Shown here one piece after another: positions 18,190-27,606 of a stretch of DNA of 64,000 nucleotides. The translations under genes and the position numbers were made by a program. Each line of letters begins with the position of its first letter. Positions within the stretch are counted from its first letter, which is position 1. The stretch covers positions 1 through 64,000 of the forward strand of contig HF993636.1 of assembly GCA_000433915.1 (NCBI GenBank), written 5' to 3'. Under the pieces are notes generated by a model. That model saw only the letters and a program-made list of their open reading frames with translations, ran no database searches and was not told the DNA's origin. This DNA is from Clostridium sp. CAG:793 (GTDB lineage: Bacteria; Bacillota; Clostridia; TANB77; CAG-508).

Positions 18190-19323
18190 CTATAATTCTA
18201 TATCATCTTTATTTATTGGATTGTTTCTATCTGCTGTTCCTACTATCTTGTTGTTATCATTTTGTATTATATCTGTAATTTCTTTTTTAGATTTTTTCTG
18301 GAATTTCTGACTTTCATTTGAATACATATAATATGTGTTTTGTCCATTAGGTTCTTTTGCAAATGGCTTTACTTTTATTATTGAAACGAGATCATGCACA
18401 TTTCCATTTCTAGCTATTGTGTATGATTTTAGTCTTGCAAATTCTTCTGGCTTTAGCACAGTACCTGCGACTTGCATATACATTCTTATCATATCGAGAT
18501 AATTTATTCTTCCTTGTTTATCTATTATTCCATCCATGTTGTCTGCTAAATAGTCTAATTTATATATTAATCTTTCACTCTCTGGTACATCTTCTCTTTT
18601 AAACACATACTCTTTTAGCAAATTTTCATCATTCATTTCTTTTTGAAGCTGAATTAATGTATCTGATAAATATATATTTTTTCCTTTTGTGCGTAATGTG
18701 TATCCTAATTTTGAATCCATTTTCTCTAATTCATCAGCTGGAATAGTGTCAATCTTACCATATTTTTCTTCTAGATTAAATTTATATAATTCATTATCGA
18801 TTCTTACTGCTTTTCTTACGCCTTCCGGATCTACTTCATATCCAAATTTTTTTGTTTTTTCATGTGATTTTATTCTGCTTAAATCTGCAATTATGTTTGC
18901 AATGTATGTTTTTCCATTAATTTTCATTATTGTATCAACATGTGAAAGCTCTGCTCCTGGATATTTCATTACTGTTTCAGCTTCAATCCCCACTCTTGGA
19001 TCTGTTAATATATCTACATACAGCTCAGCCATTGATTTACATATTCCTTCAAATCTATCATCTACTCTTTGATTGTAATCTCTGACTTTTTCTTCTCGTG
19101 TTGAATAAATAAATTCTTGACTTTCGCATAATTCTTTTCCTAATTCCAGATAAACATAATATGCTTTTTCCATTTGTGTTAAGTTTTCTGGCATTTTTTC
19201 TATTATATGTTCTATTCTTTCTTCTTTTGTTGGCGGAGTAGGCTTTTTCTCTTCTTTCGGAGCTTCTAGTTGTAATAACTTTTTTCTGCCTAATAACGCA
19301 TTTATTATATCTTTTATTTTCAT
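18190..19323 (-). CDS. Unrecognised protein with a transglutaminase-like Cys-His-Asp signature
   Basis: I do not recognise this 377-residue protein as a named family. It is soluble, with a Lys/Pro/Glu-rich N-terminus (about 12-36). Residues 92-148 contain GICKSMAELY (Cys95), SHVDTIMKINGKTYI (His128) and IIADL (Asp147), in the order and spacing of the papain-like transglutaminase fold. This could be a protease, peptidase or amidase, or an inactive relative. It has a good AGAGG site before the ATG. It lies 60 bases after spoIIIAH and 74 before the flavoenzyme, so it could belong to the end of the sporulation operon, which is a guess. Confidence 0.6.
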   Translation of the reverse strand: MKIKDIINALLGRKKLLQLEAPKEEKKPTPPTKEERIEHIIEKMPENLTQMEKAYYVYLELGKELCESQEFIYSTREEKVRDYNQRVDDRFEGICKSMAELYVDILTDPRVGIEAETVMKYPGAELSHVDTIMKINGKTYIANIIADLSRIKSHEKTKKFGYEVDPEGVRKAVRIDNELYKFNLEEKYGKIDTIPADELEKMDSKLGYTLRTKGKNIYLSDTLIQLQKEMNDENLLKEYVFKREDVPESERLIYKLDYLADNMDGIIDKQGRINYLDMIRMYMQVAGTVLKPEEFARLKSYTIARNGNVHDLVSIIKVKPFAKEPNGQNTYYMYSNESQKFQKKSKKEITDIIQNDNNKIVGTADRNNPINKDDIEL

Positions 19324-19383
19324 TTTTTACCTCTTATGGAGATAATTATATCATAGTGATTCTTAAAATGAAATATTAATTTA

Positions 19384-20175
19384 CTATTTATGAATACTAA
19401 TATGTATATCATTTATATCTGCTTTAAATTCTCTTGAAATTATATTAGATATTTGCGCTACTTGCTCTGTTTTTAGATTTTCATTTTGTTTTACAACAAC
19501 ATTTATGTTGTTATCGTTTAAAAGGATTACAACATCACTAAAATTCTTCGTTTTTATTAAATTTTCTGCTATTGATATTGCATTTTTTCGATTATTGATA
19601 TTTTTTATTTCTTCACTTGATATTTGTTTTTGATCTGAACTTATTTTCTCATTTTCAAGTATTTTCTGATATGTTTCTAACATCTGAGAATACATTGTGT
19701 CTCTTTCTAATCTGGTTTGTGTAAAGTAATCTGAACTTGCTGCTGTTTCCTGCGCTGTTTCATTTTTTTCTTGCAAATAGATAATATCATTTGTTTCTTT
19801 AGCATTATCATCTTCTATTCTTACATCATTTTCATATACATTTGTGCTTACTAGTTGTGCATCTCCTACTTCTGCAAATTCATTACCTTCAGTTTGGTTA
19901 TTTGTATAGTTTAAATATCCTGCTGTTACAAACATTAGAGCAAGTGTAAGTATTACTATCTGATTTTTCTTAAATATTGTTGAGAATATTTCTTTTCTCT
20001 CTTCCTTTTTTTCTGATTCATTTTTATTATTTTGATTTAAATATCTATTTATATATTCTGAATTAACTTCTATGGCATTTTCTGCTTCGTGTTTTTTCTC
20101 TGGCTTAAATTTTAATTTTTCTAAAAGACTTTTTTTCTTTAGCCTTTTTCCTGTTTTTATGTATGTAATCCTCAT
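19384..20175 (-). CDS. spoIIIAH: Stage III sporulation protein AH
   Basis: A 263-residue SpoIIIAH-like protein. A basic cytoplasmic N-terminus is followed by one membrane helix (about 75-92, VILTLALMFVTAGYLNY) and an extracytoplasmic domain ending in a ring-forming YscJ/FliF-like fold. In the known system SpoIIIAH in the mother cell pairs with SpoIIQ in the forespore to form the feeding-tube channel. Its ATG directly follows the spoIIIAG stop, and its GGAGG site is within the last codons of spoIIIAG, so the two are coupled. The N-terminal cytoplasmic part is longer than in Bacillus subtilis. Confidence 0.88.
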   Translation of the reverse strand: MRITYIKTGKRLKKKSLLEKLKFKPEKKHEAENAIEVNSEYINRYLNQNNKNESEKKEERKEIFSTIFKKNQIVILTLALMFVTAGYLNYTNNQTEGNEFAEVGDAQLVSTNVYENDVRIEDDNAKETNDIIYLQEKNETAQETAASSDYFTQTRLERDTMYSQMLETYQKILENEKISSDQKQISSEEIKNINNRKNAISIAENLIKTKNFSDVVILLNDNNINVVVKQNENLKTEQVAQISNIISREFKADINDIHISIHK

Positions 20176-20757
20176 TCAATTATCCTCCATCTTAAAGACT
20201 TGTATCTTATGTGTTGCGAGTCCTGTTGCCGCTTCAACAGCTTGAATAATATTGGCTTTTATTGTTGCATTACTTGCACCTTGTGCAGCAATTATTGCAC
20301 CTTCTATTTTGGGACTTATTATGCTTTGAGTAACTGGCTCTTTGCTTCCATCCTTGTTTTCTTTATAGATTACTTCTTTTTGAGAGTTTACCTCTGTCGT
20401 TGTTCTAGTTCCACCACCACTATCTGTTTCATTTATGTTGCTTGTTTTAGAATCCTCATTATATACAGGATTTATTGTGCTTGTTTCTGAATATGTTATC
20501 ATCACTCTTACTTTTCCTACTCCAGAGATATGTGATAATATGTCTTCTAGCTTTGTTTCTATTTCGTTTTGACTTACCTCTGCTGATACTTGAACTGCAT
20601 TAGTCTCTATTTTTTTAGTTTCTTTTACATTATTATCTCCACTATCTTTCCATATATAATTTATTGCAACAGCTGTTATTATTAATATTACTATTAGAAC
20701 TATAATGTTCTCAGTTCTTTTCTTACCTTTAAACATATTTTTTAGTTTATCATTCAT
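20176..20757 (-). CDS. spoIIIAG: Stage III sporulation protein AG
   Basis: A 193-residue SpoIIIAG with a basic start, one membrane helix (about 17-36, NIIVLIVILIITAVAINYIW) and an extracytoplasmic domain with the family segment LSHISGVGKVRVMITYS and the C-terminal PKIEGAIIAAQGA and VEAATGLATHKIQVFKM motifs. It forms a large ring in the SpoIIIA-SpoIIQ channel. The frame is open 9 codons upstream, but TGGAGG lies 8 bases before ATG 20757, which is also just past the spoIIIAF stop. Confidence 0.92.
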   Translation of the reverse strand: MNDKLKNMFKGKKRTENIIVLIVILIITAVAINYIWKDSGDNNVKETKKIETNAVQVSAEVSQNEIETKLEDILSHISGVGKVRVMITYSETSTINPVYNEDSKTSNINETDSGGGTRTTTEVNSQKEVIYKENKDGSKEPVTQSIISPKIEGAIIAAQGASNATIKANIIQAVEAATGLATHKIQVFKMEDN

Positions 20758-20776
20758 TATTACGGCCTCCATTTTG

Positions 20777-21337
20777 TTATTCAATAATTATTTTGGACTT
20801 ATCTATTTTATATGTTTCACTAAGATGTTCTATTATTGTCAGTTTATCACTAGTTGCTATTCCTTTCACCTTTTCTTCTTTTTCGGTATTTTGATTAATT
20901 TCTATTTTTACTTGGTTTATTTCTCTGCTTTCTTTTGAGTATTCTTCTAGCTGGCTTATTTCTATTTTATTAATATTGCATTCATCATCTGTTTGGATAT
21001 TGATTGTTTCCGCTTCATATCCTTTTGCTTTTAACTCTGCTGTTATATTGTTTTTTACTTTGCTTATAAATAGTTGTTTTACATTATCATTATATTGAGT
21101 TGTATTATTTTGAGATTCTACTTCTGCCATGCTTGGTATATATTGATTTAAATCGTATTTTGATAAATCTATTTTTTTGCCTAACACTGGTGTTAATATT
21201 GTAAATAATATATATACTCCAATTATCATTTTTATGTATTTCTTATTTTTTCCTTCTGGAAGTATCATTGTTATTATTGAACCTATTACTATTGCAATTA
21301 TTATACTTTGTGACCATTTACTAATTGCTGATATCAT
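20777..21337 (-). CDS. spoIIIAF: Stage III sporulation protein AF
   Basis: A 186-residue SpoIIIAF: two N-terminal membrane helices (about 10-27 and 34-52) with the LPEGKNKKYIKMIIGVYIL segment between, then an extracytoplasmic domain. It is a membrane component of the SpoIIIA secretion-like complex. AAGGAGG lies upstream of ATG, right after the restored end of spoIIIAE at 21347. Confidence 0.9.
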   Translation of the reverse strand: MISAISKWSQSIIIAIVIGSIITMILPEGKNKKYIKMIIGVYILFTILTPVLGKKIDLSKYDLNQYIPSMAEVESQNNTTQYNDNVKQLFISKVKNNITAELKAKGYEAETINIQTDDECNINKIEISQLEEYSKESREINQVKIEINQNTEKEEKVKGIATSDKLTIIEHLSETYKIDKSKIIIE

Positions 21338-21346
21338 ACAGCCTCC

Positions 21347-22502
21347 TTATTGATACATTAATCCGCTATTTGATAATTTCATTACTATTGCAATTCCTAT
21401 TATAATCATTGCCACTATTGCACACATTATCGCAAGAAATATTTTAAATGTTCCTGCCATTTGCTCTATTAACCCGTACTATTTTTTCATCAGCTATTGG
21501 CTGGCATAATGCTGCACCTAAGTAATATGTTATTGTTAATGCTGTTAAATTTAATATTGGTTGTATGCATATACACATTACCACTATTATTCCTACAATT
21601 CCCACTGCATTTTTTATTATGTTACTATATCCTAATACGGTATCTATTGCATCCCCTAATATTCCTCCTACAACTGGAATTGCATTTGATACTATTGATT
21701 TTCCTGCTTTTAATGTAACTCCATCTAGTCCACTTGTTACTCCTCCTTCTAATGTGGTTAGTGTCATAAATAGTCCGAGTACGGTTGTTAATACCCATAC
21801 TGATCCTTTTTTGAAGAATTTTGATAACTTGTCCACTTGAACTTCATCTGAAATCTTAGAAATTATTCCTAAAGCTGTTGCTACCAATATAATCGGAATT
21901 ATTACATTTACTATTAAATTGCTTATAAATGTAATTAAAAATAATAACATTGGTTCTATCATTCTTGATGTTACGATGTTGCCTGTTGTTATCATAAGAG
22001 TGCTTAATAGTGGTATTAGTGTGTTTGTGAATGCACTTAAATTCTGTATTGATGTTTTTATTCCTGTGATTATGTCTGAAAAATTTTTCATTACTAATGT
22101 TATTATTAATATGTATTGAATATAATATGCTATTTTAGCTATTGATTCATTTCCGAGATTCTCACTTATTGCTTTTAATATGCTATGTATTATCACAACT
22201 ACAATTATCCCTGCTATCATTGTAATTGCGCCTTTCATGTTATCTCCAAGTATTGCAATTATGTATTTTATTATTTTTGTATTATCTAATTTTCCTGATA
22301 CTGTTTCTTCGAAAATCTGTGAAATGTCTATATTTCCAGTATACTTGTCTGCTTCACTTATAAAATCTCCTATTCCTAAAGCTTTTTCTTGACTACTTAT
22401 TATCTCATCTTTTTCATCTGTACTATTTTGCGTAGCAAGTACTCTGTTTGGCATGAAATACAACATTATTATGATTAATATAATTATTATCTTTTTTTCC
22501 AA
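21347..22502 (-). pseudogene. spoIIIAE: Stage III sporulation protein AE, interrupted by a +1 frameshift
   Basis: SpoIIIAE is a polytopic membrane protein of the SpoIIIA channel. The first 343 residues read normally (signal-like N-terminus, several helices, ending CQPIADEKIV), then the frame runs into TAA at 21446 after nine foreign residues. Reading one base further on gives LIEQMAGTFKIFLAIMC and a final membrane helix ending at TAA 21347, the expected family C-terminus, for about 384 residues. The shift maps to GGG (21473-21475, CCC on the plus strand). Start is TTG with GGAG 8 bases upstream. It may be a true mutation, a sequencing error or, less likely, programmed frameshifting. Confidence 0.85.
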
Positions 22503-22518
22503 TTTTCTTACTCCTTTT

Positions 22519-22905
22519 TCAAGGTAATATCTTAAGTACTGTTTCTAACAATGCGCTTATAATTGGTATTGACATTGAGATTATGATTACTTTTCCCCCT
22601 ATGTCTACTTTGCTTGCTATTGCATTTTCTCCTGTATCTTTGCAAATACTTACTGCAAATTCTGTAAGTATCGCTATCCCTGTTATTTTTATTAAAATCT
22701 TTATAAACTGAGTATTTACATTTGCTTTATTTGATATGTCTTGTAATAAATTTATTATTCCTTTAAATGTGTCAGTAAGCATTGTTAGTATTAAAACTCC
22801 TGCAATTATTGAGGCATACATTGCAAATTCTGGTTTATATTGTTTTAGTATTACTATGATTATTACTGATATTAAACCTATTCCTATTATTTTGATAATT
22901 TCCAT
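22519..22905 (-). CDS. spoIIIAD: Stage III sporulation protein AD
   Basis: A 128-residue SpoIIIAD with four hydrophobic helices and the family stretch ISNKANVNTQFIKILIKITG. It is a membrane subunit of the SpoIIIA complex. GAGGAG lies upstream of ATG. It lies 12 bases after spoIIIAC and 16 before spoIIIAE. Confidence 0.93.
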   Translation of the reverse strand: MEIIKIIGIGLISVIIIVILKQYKPEFAMYASIIAGVLILTMLTDTFKGIINLLQDISNKANVNTQFIKILIKITGIAILTEFAVSICKDTGENAIASKVDIGGKVIIISMSIPIISALLETVLKILP

Positions 22906-22917
22906 AGATTTACTCCT

Positions 22918-23112
22918 CTAAAGATTAAACATGGTTCTTACTGAGTCAAATAATGAACTTACCTCTTTTATAACCATTGATAGAACAATTATAAGACCAG
23001 CAAGTGTTGTCATCATTGCTTGATCTTCTCTTCCTGCTCTTACTAGTACTTGATATAACACTGCTACTAATATTCCTATTGCCGCTATCTTAAATAATAA
23101 ATCTATACTCAT
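22918..23112 (-). CDS. spoIIIAC: Stage III sporulation protein AC
   Basis: A 64-residue SpoIIIAC with two membrane helices and the conserved LVRAGREDQA loop between them. The length is the family's usual one. An AAAGGAA site precedes the ATG. It is part of the spoIIIA operon. Confidence 0.93.
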   Translation of the reverse strand: MSIDLLFKIAAIGILVAVLYQVLVRAGREDQAMMTTLAGLIIVLSMVIKEVSSLFDSVRTMFNL

Positions 23113-23135
23113 ATTAATTTTCCTTTCCTTGATTT

Positions 23136-23645
23136 TTATACTAAAATTATTACTATTGCTAGTCCTATTGTTGCTCCCAAGGTTTTGTATAATTTTTCAT
23201 TTTTCTTTCTTTCCATTTGTGCATCTTCAATTTTATTTTCTAGAAATTTCATTGTTAATCTTATTTCATTAACTTGTCCATCCAAATCCATTTGTCCTAG
23301 CATTTTTGCTAGTCCTTTTATTGTGTCTTTATCTCCTTTATTTAGCTTTGTTTCTGATTCATCTATTGCTTTTTCCCATGCTTCACCTGCAGACATTATT
23401 TGCATATTGTCTGATGCACTTTTAAATATATTTCCTATACTTGATATACATTTTTCCGATATTTCTTTAAAAACATCTGGAATCGGTTCATATGTAAATT
23501 TTATTTTTTCTTCAAATATGTTTAAAGCATTTAACATTTCTTTTAATTCTTTTTCTCTTGTTATATATTTTCTTGATATAGTAATTCCGCATGCTGTGGA
23601 CAAGCAAAATATCCCAGATAAAATAATAAATTTTATAATTATCAT
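23136..23645 (-). CDS. spoIIIAB: Stage III sporulation protein AB
   Basis: A 169-residue SpoIIIAB: an N-terminal membrane helix, a helical soluble domain (REKELKEMLNALNIFEEKIKF onward) resembling GspF-type folds, and a C-terminal membrane helix (about 152-169, TLGATIGLAIVIILV). It works with the ATPase SpoIIIAA. It lies between spoIIIAA and spoIIIAC with an AGAGGAA site upstream. Confidence 0.92.
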   Translation of the reverse strand: MIIIKFIILSGIFCLSTACGITISRKYITREKELKEMLNALNIFEEKIKFTYEPIPDVFKEISEKCISSIGNIFKSASDNMQIMSAGEAWEKAIDESETKLNKGDKDTIKGLAKMLGQMDLDGQVNEIRLTMKFLENKIEDAQMERKKNEKLYKTLGATIGLAIVIILV

Positions 23646-23699
23646 TATTTTTTTCCTCTTTTCTTTTGTATATAAAAAATATATTCATTTGTTCTATTC

Positions 23700-24593
23700 T
23701 TATGACAAGATTTCATCGCCTGATTTATACACGTTTTTATCTAAAGTATATAATTTCTTCATTATTCCTCTTTTTTCTAAGAAAATTATCTTTTTAAATA
23801 CTTTTTCTTCATACAATTTGCTTAAATTTTTATTCATTCTTAATTCATTTATATCTCCACCATGTGCTGTAAATATTCCTTTTACTCCTGAACAGATTCC
23901 ATAATTTATAGCATCTATATCTTCTTCCGTTCCAATCTCATCTGCACATATTACCTGTGGAGCCATTGTTCTTACAGCAATTTTCATTCCCAAGTTTTTC
24001 GTTACATTTTCCATTACATCTGTTCTTATCCCTAAATCATTTTGTGGGATTCCTTTGTACATTGCTGCAATCTCTCCTCTTTCATCAATTACTGATACTG
24101 TATATCCTGAATTACTAATATTTCTTATCAAATCTCTTAGTAAAGTTGTCTTTCCTGAGCCTGGAGGTGATACAATTAAAGTATTGTTTACATTCCCATT
24201 TTCAATTATTTCTGGCAAAATTACATCACTTACTCCTATTATTTCTTTAGCTATTCTTATATTTAATGATGACACATAGTTTATATTGTTTATTTGCTTG
24301 TCCTTCATTGCAAAGTTTCCTGTAATTCCAACTCTATGACCACCTTGTAATGTTATAAATCCACTACATATTTGACTTTGATATGTATATATGGAATTTT
24401 CGCAAAATATTTGCAATGCTCCTAATACCTCTCTTTGACTTGGTATATAATCTGTTATTATTTCTTCATCTATATTTTTTAAAATTATTGGTCTTTGTGC
24501 TCTAATGCGTATTTCTTCTATCTTATCAGGATTTACCACTATCGATATGTTTCTAGGTAATACTCGTAATATCGTTTCTAAATTGTTTATCAT
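23700..24593 (-). CDS. spoIIIAA: Stage III sporulation protein AA (secretion-type ATPase)
   Basis: A 297-residue SpoIIIAA, the ATPase that resembles type II/IV secretion motors and powers the SpoIIIA channel. The Walker A motif SPPGSGKTTLLRDL and Walker B QVICADEIGTEEDI are clear. The frame is open from a TTG at 24605, but GGAGG ends 5 bases before the ATG at 24593, so I start there. It is the first gene of spoIIIAA-AH. CATATATACTATA upstream (about 24615-24630) resembles a SigE -10 box, without a convincing -35. Confidence 0.94.
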   Translation of the reverse strand: MINNLETILRVLPRNISIVVNPDKIEEIRIRAQRPIILKNIDEEIITDYIPSQREVLGALQIFCENSIYTYQSQICSGFITLQGGHRVGITGNFAMKDKQINNINYVSSLNIRIAKEIIGVSDVILPEIIENGNVNNTLIVSPPGSGKTTLLRDLIRNISNSGYTVSVIDERGEIAAMYKGIPQNDLGIRTDVMENVTKNLGMKIAVRTMAPQVICADEIGTEEDIDAINYGICSGVKGIFTAHGGDINELRMNKNLSKLYEEKVFKKIIFLEKRGIMKKLYTLDKNVYKSGDEILS

Positions 24594-24683
24594 CTTTTCC
24601 TCCAATCTTTATATAGTATATATGCTCTTTTTTCTATTTTTAGAAATGTTTTTGCAAAATAAATGTTTTCCAAGTTTATTTAA

Positions 24684-24717
24684 TGAAAAAAGAGTTAGAA
24701 ATTTCTTTCTAACTCTT
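24684..24717 (-). terminator. Terminator between yebC and spoIIIAA
   Basis: A 12-bp stem AAGAGTTAGAAA/TTTCTAACTCTT with a 4-base loop is followed on the minus strand by a run of six T. It closes the yebC unit and separates it from the sporulation operon. Confidence 0.88.
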
Positions 24718-24735
24718 CTTGTATTATTTATTCTA

Positions 24736-25464
24736 TTATTGTTCTTCCCAGTTATGATATACATTCATTACATCATCTAGGTCTTCAAGATTGTCAACTA
24801 ATCTTTGCATTTTTTCTGAACCTGTTTCATCAAGTACAACTGTTGTTGTTGGAACCATTTGGACTTCTGCTTCAACAAATTCAAGTCCTGCATTTTCTAA
24901 AGCTTCTCTTACTGCTGAGAAATCTGATGGCTCGGTTGTTACTTCATAGCATTCTTCATCTGACTTAACATCCTCTGCACCATTTTCTAATGCTAACATC
25001 ATTATATCGTCTTCTGTCATATCTGTTGTTGACTTGTCTATTACGATTACACCTTTTTTATTGAACATGTATGATACACATCCACTTGTTCCAAGGTTTC
25101 CTCCTGCTTTATCAAATATGTGACGAACATCTGCTGCTGTTCTATTTTTGTTATCTGTACTTGCTTCAACTATTAATGCTACACCACATGGTCCATATCC
25201 TTCATAAGTCATTTCTTCATATGTTTTATTGCTTCCTTCTCCAGAAGCTTTCTTTATAGCATTGCTTATTGTGTCATTAGGCATATTATTAGCTTTGCAT
25301 TTTGCAATAACGTCTTTTAATTTAGAGTTACTTGTCGGATCAGGTCCACCAGCTTTCACTGCTAATAGTATTTCTCTTCCTAATTTAGTGAACACTTTTC
25401 CTCTTGCTGCGTCTGCTTTTCCTTTTTTGGCTTGAATATTGTGCCATTTGCTGTGTCCTGACAT
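24736..25464 (-). CDS. YebC/PmpR family regulator / translation factor
   Basis: A 242-residue YebC-family protein: [22 protein letters not shown] start, followed by [14 protein letters not shown] and NKKGVIVID segments. Family members have been described as DNA-binding regulators and, more recently, as factors that help ribosomes through proline stretches. GGAGG precedes the ATG. It stands alone, with a TACAAT -10 box about 70 bases upstream and its own terminator. Confidence 0.92.
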   Translation of the reverse strand: MSGHSKWHNIQAKKGKADAARGKVFTKLGREILLAVKAGGPDPTSNSKLKDVIAKCKANNMPNDTISNAIKKASGEGSNKTYEEMTYEGYGPCGVALIVEASTDNKNRTAADVRHIFDKAGGNLGTSGCVSYMFNKKGVIVIDKSTTDMTEDDIMMLALENGAEDVKSDEECYEVTTEPSDFSAVREALENAGLEFVEAEVQMVPTTTVVLDETGSEKMQRLVDNLEDLDDVMNVYHNWEEQ

Positions 25465-25749
25465 CTTTCTTTCCTCCTTTTTATTTTTTGCAATATTTCA
25501 AGTTTTTATCCTCTACTTATAATTACATTTTCTATTGTATCACATTATTTCTTATTTGTGTAGTGTTTTTCTATATTATCCATTAAAAACTGCCTTCTTT
25601 TTGACAATCATACTCATATTACATCTCAAATTGGTATAATTGTTAAACTTTGTAACTAGATAAAAAACATTTATTCCTTTTAAAAATTTTATTGCATTTT
25701 TATTTTCATTATGATAATATTTTTTTAGTTTTATTTAAAGGAGTAATAT

Positions 25750-26172
25750 ATGAAAATTTTAATGGTAGAAGATTCTGTAAATAAATATCTAGCTGTAAAG
25801 CATGCTATTAATCCTGACTTGGATTCTCTTGATGATTATGGTGATTTAACATCTTGTATGGGTGCTCTTAAATCTAAAATTAATAATTCACCTCAAAATC
25901 CTTATGATGTACTTATATGTGATATGAATTTTCCTATTGCATCTGGTAGACTTCCTCATAGAAATTGTGGACTTGAAATGTTAGAGCAATTACAACTTAG
26001 AGGAATTACTTTCCCATCAATAGTTTTGTATTCAATGGATCCGCTTACTTTGACTGATGATTTTAAGAAACTTGGTGTTTCTAAAGTCGTTCAATATACT
26101 AATGATGAAAATTTAGTTCCTGTTATTGATGATATTAGAGCTTCGTTAGAACGTGATGAACTTGAATTATAA
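25750..26172 (+). CDS. Orphan single-domain response-regulator-like protein
   Basis: A 140-residue stand-alone receiver domain on the plus strand. The acidic pair E7/D8 (MVEDS) and the phosphorylatable aspartate D58 (LICDMNFP) are in place, with the later Ser/Thr (LYSMD) and Lys (SKVVQYT) positions. An insertion after D58 (ASGRLPHRNCG) lengthens the loop that usually follows. There is no DNA-binding or output domain and no histidine kinase nearby, so its partner must be elsewhere. AAGGAG lies upstream. Spo0F-like phosphorelay or a stress-signal role is possible, but nothing here shows it. Confidence 0.75.
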   Translation: MKILMVEDSVNKYLAVKHAINPDLDSLDDYGDLTSCMGALKSKINNSPQNPYDVLICDMNFPIASGRLPHRNCGLEMLEQLQLRGITFPSIVLYSMDPLTLTDDFKKLGVSKVVQYTNDENLVPVIDDIRASLERDELEL

Positions 26173-26219
26173 ATAAAAAAAATACCATAAGCTATTATAT
26201 ATAACTTATGGTATTTTTT
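26173..26219. terminator. Bidirectional terminator between convergent genes
   Basis: The hairpin AATACCATAAG/CTTATGGTATT with A-run before and T-run after serves both the receiver gene (plus) and the DUF378 gene (minus). Confidence 0.88.
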
Positions 26220-26413
26220 TAATCTTCAACTTTAGCAAAAAATCTTATTGACCATAAACCAGCTATTCCTACTAGTGTATAGATGATTCTACTTATGACG
26301 CTCATTGTTCCAAATATCATTGCAACTAGGTCAAAATTAAATAATCCTATTAACCCCCAGTTTATTGCGCCAATAATGACTAATACTAGTGCGATGTAGT
26401 CTATTACTTTCAT
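26219..26413 (-). CDS. DUF378 small membrane protein (YuzA-like)
   Basis: A 64-residue protein with two membrane helices (about 5-25 and 38-57) and the DUF378 signature IGAINWGLIGLFNFDLV. Function unknown. AAGGAG precedes the ATG. It is convergent with the receiver gene. Confidence 0.85.
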   Translation of the reverse strand: MKVIDYIALVLVIIGAINWGLIGLFNFDLVAMIFGTMSVISRIIYTLVGIAGLWSIRFFAKVED

Positions 26414-26489
26414 TTTTTTGCTCCTTTTTGTTATGAAATCTATTATAAGATTTCATTATTTATTATAGTCATTTTTCGATTTTTTATGC

Positions 26490-26529
26490 AAAAAAATTTA
26501 TCTTCTAAAATTAGAAAATAAATTTTTTT
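26490..26529 (-). terminator. Terminator downstream of galE
   Basis: The inverted repeat AAAAAAATTTAT/ATAAATTTTTTT with an inner TTCTAAAATTAGAA pairing immediately follows the galE stop on the minus strand. Confidence 0.75.
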
Positions 26530-26536
26530 AATTTTT

Positions 26537-27538
26537 TTATATATTATTTTGTGTAAATTTCCATGAATCTCTACACATATCTTCTAGGCTCTTTTCAGCT
26601 TTCCATCCAAGTACAGTTTCTGCTTTAGTTGGATCTGCATAGCATTCTGCAATATCTCCAGGTCTTCTTGGTGTTATCTCATATTTTATGTTTACTCCTG
26701 TTGCTGATTCAAAATTTTTTACTATATCTAATACAGAATATCCTTTTCCTGTTCCTAAATTATATGCTTCAACTCCTGTCATTTTTTCAGCTCTTTCAAT
26801 AGCTTTTATGTGTCCTTTAGCAAGATCTACAACATGGATATAATCTCTTACTCCAGTTCCATCTGGTGTTGGATAGTCATTTCCAAATACGCGTAAGTGA
26901 TCTAATTTTCCAAGTGCTACTTGATTTATATATGGCATTAGATTGTTTGGAATTCCATTAGGTGCTTCTCCAATAAGTCCGCTTTCATGAGCTCCTATTG
27001 GGTTAAAGTATCTTAGTAATACTATGCTCCATGAATTATCTGAAACATATATATCACTTAGAATTTGCTCTATCATTACTTTAGTTTGTCCATAAGGATT
27101 TGTTGCCGATTTAGGGAAATCTTCTTTTATTGGAACACTTGCTGGATCTCCATAAACAGTTGCTGATGAGCTAAATACTATCTTTTTAACATTGTGTTTT
27201 CTCATGCAATCAACTAGACTTAATGTTCCATTTAAGTTATTTTCATAATATTCAATTGGTTTTGCTACTGATTCTCCTACTGCTTTAAGTGCTGCAAAAT
27301 GTATTACAGCTTGTATATCTGGATTTTCGTCAAATACTTTATTTAATTCTTCTTTATTTACAATATCTACTTTGTAAAATTTAAAATCTTTTCCGGTTAT
27401 TTTTTTTATTGCTTCTAATGCTTCCGGTTTGCTATTTACAAAGTTATCTACAATTATTACATCATATCCTGCATTTAATAATTCAACTACTGTATGTGAG
27501 CCTATAAATCCTGCTCCACCTGTTACTAATATTGACAT
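26537..27538 (-). CDS. galE: UDP-glucose 4-epimerase
   Basis: A 333-residue short-chain dehydrogenase/reductase that interconverts UDP-glucose and UDP-galactose. It has the N-terminal NAD motif TGGAGFIGSH, the catalytic serine SSSATVYG and the YGQTK tyrosine-lysine pair, and the RYFNPIGAH and GTGKGYSV segments of GalE. The frame is open 13 codons upstream, but AAAGGAA lies 8 bases before the ATG at 27538. It can supply UDP-galactose for the polysaccharide genes far to the right, though it is not linked to them. Confidence 0.93.
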   Translation of the reverse strand: MSILVTGGAGFIGSHTVVELLNAGYDVIIVDNFVNSKPEALEAIKKITGKDFKFYKVDIVNKEELNKVFDENPDIQAVIHFAALKAVGESVAKPIEYYENNLNGTLSLVDCMRKHNVKKIVFSSSATVYGDPASVPIKEDFPKSATNPYGQTKVMIEQILSDIYVSDNSWSIVLLRYFNPIGAHESGLIGEAPNGIPNNLMPYINQVALGKLDHLRVFGNDYPTPDGTGVRDYIHVVDLAKGHIKAIERAEKMTGVEAYNLGTGKGYSVLDIVKNFESATGVNIKYEITPRRPGDIAECYADPTKAETVLGWKAEKSLEDMCRDSWKFTQNNI

Positions 27539-27606
27539 ATTTTTATTTCCTTTCTTATTTTTGTTATATAATATCACAATTAGTAAATAATTTAAATATT
27601 TATAGT

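Noticed and set aside
23185..23904. Plus-strand 239-codon frame
   Set aside because: It is antisense to spoIIIAB and spoIIIAA, has no ribosome-binding site and gives a Phe/Ile/Ser-rich product typical of reverse-strand shadows in AT-rich genes.
25465..25749. Riboswitch upstream of yebC or the receiver gene
   Set aside because: No conserved aptamer motif is apparent; the spacer holds only promoter-like boxes.
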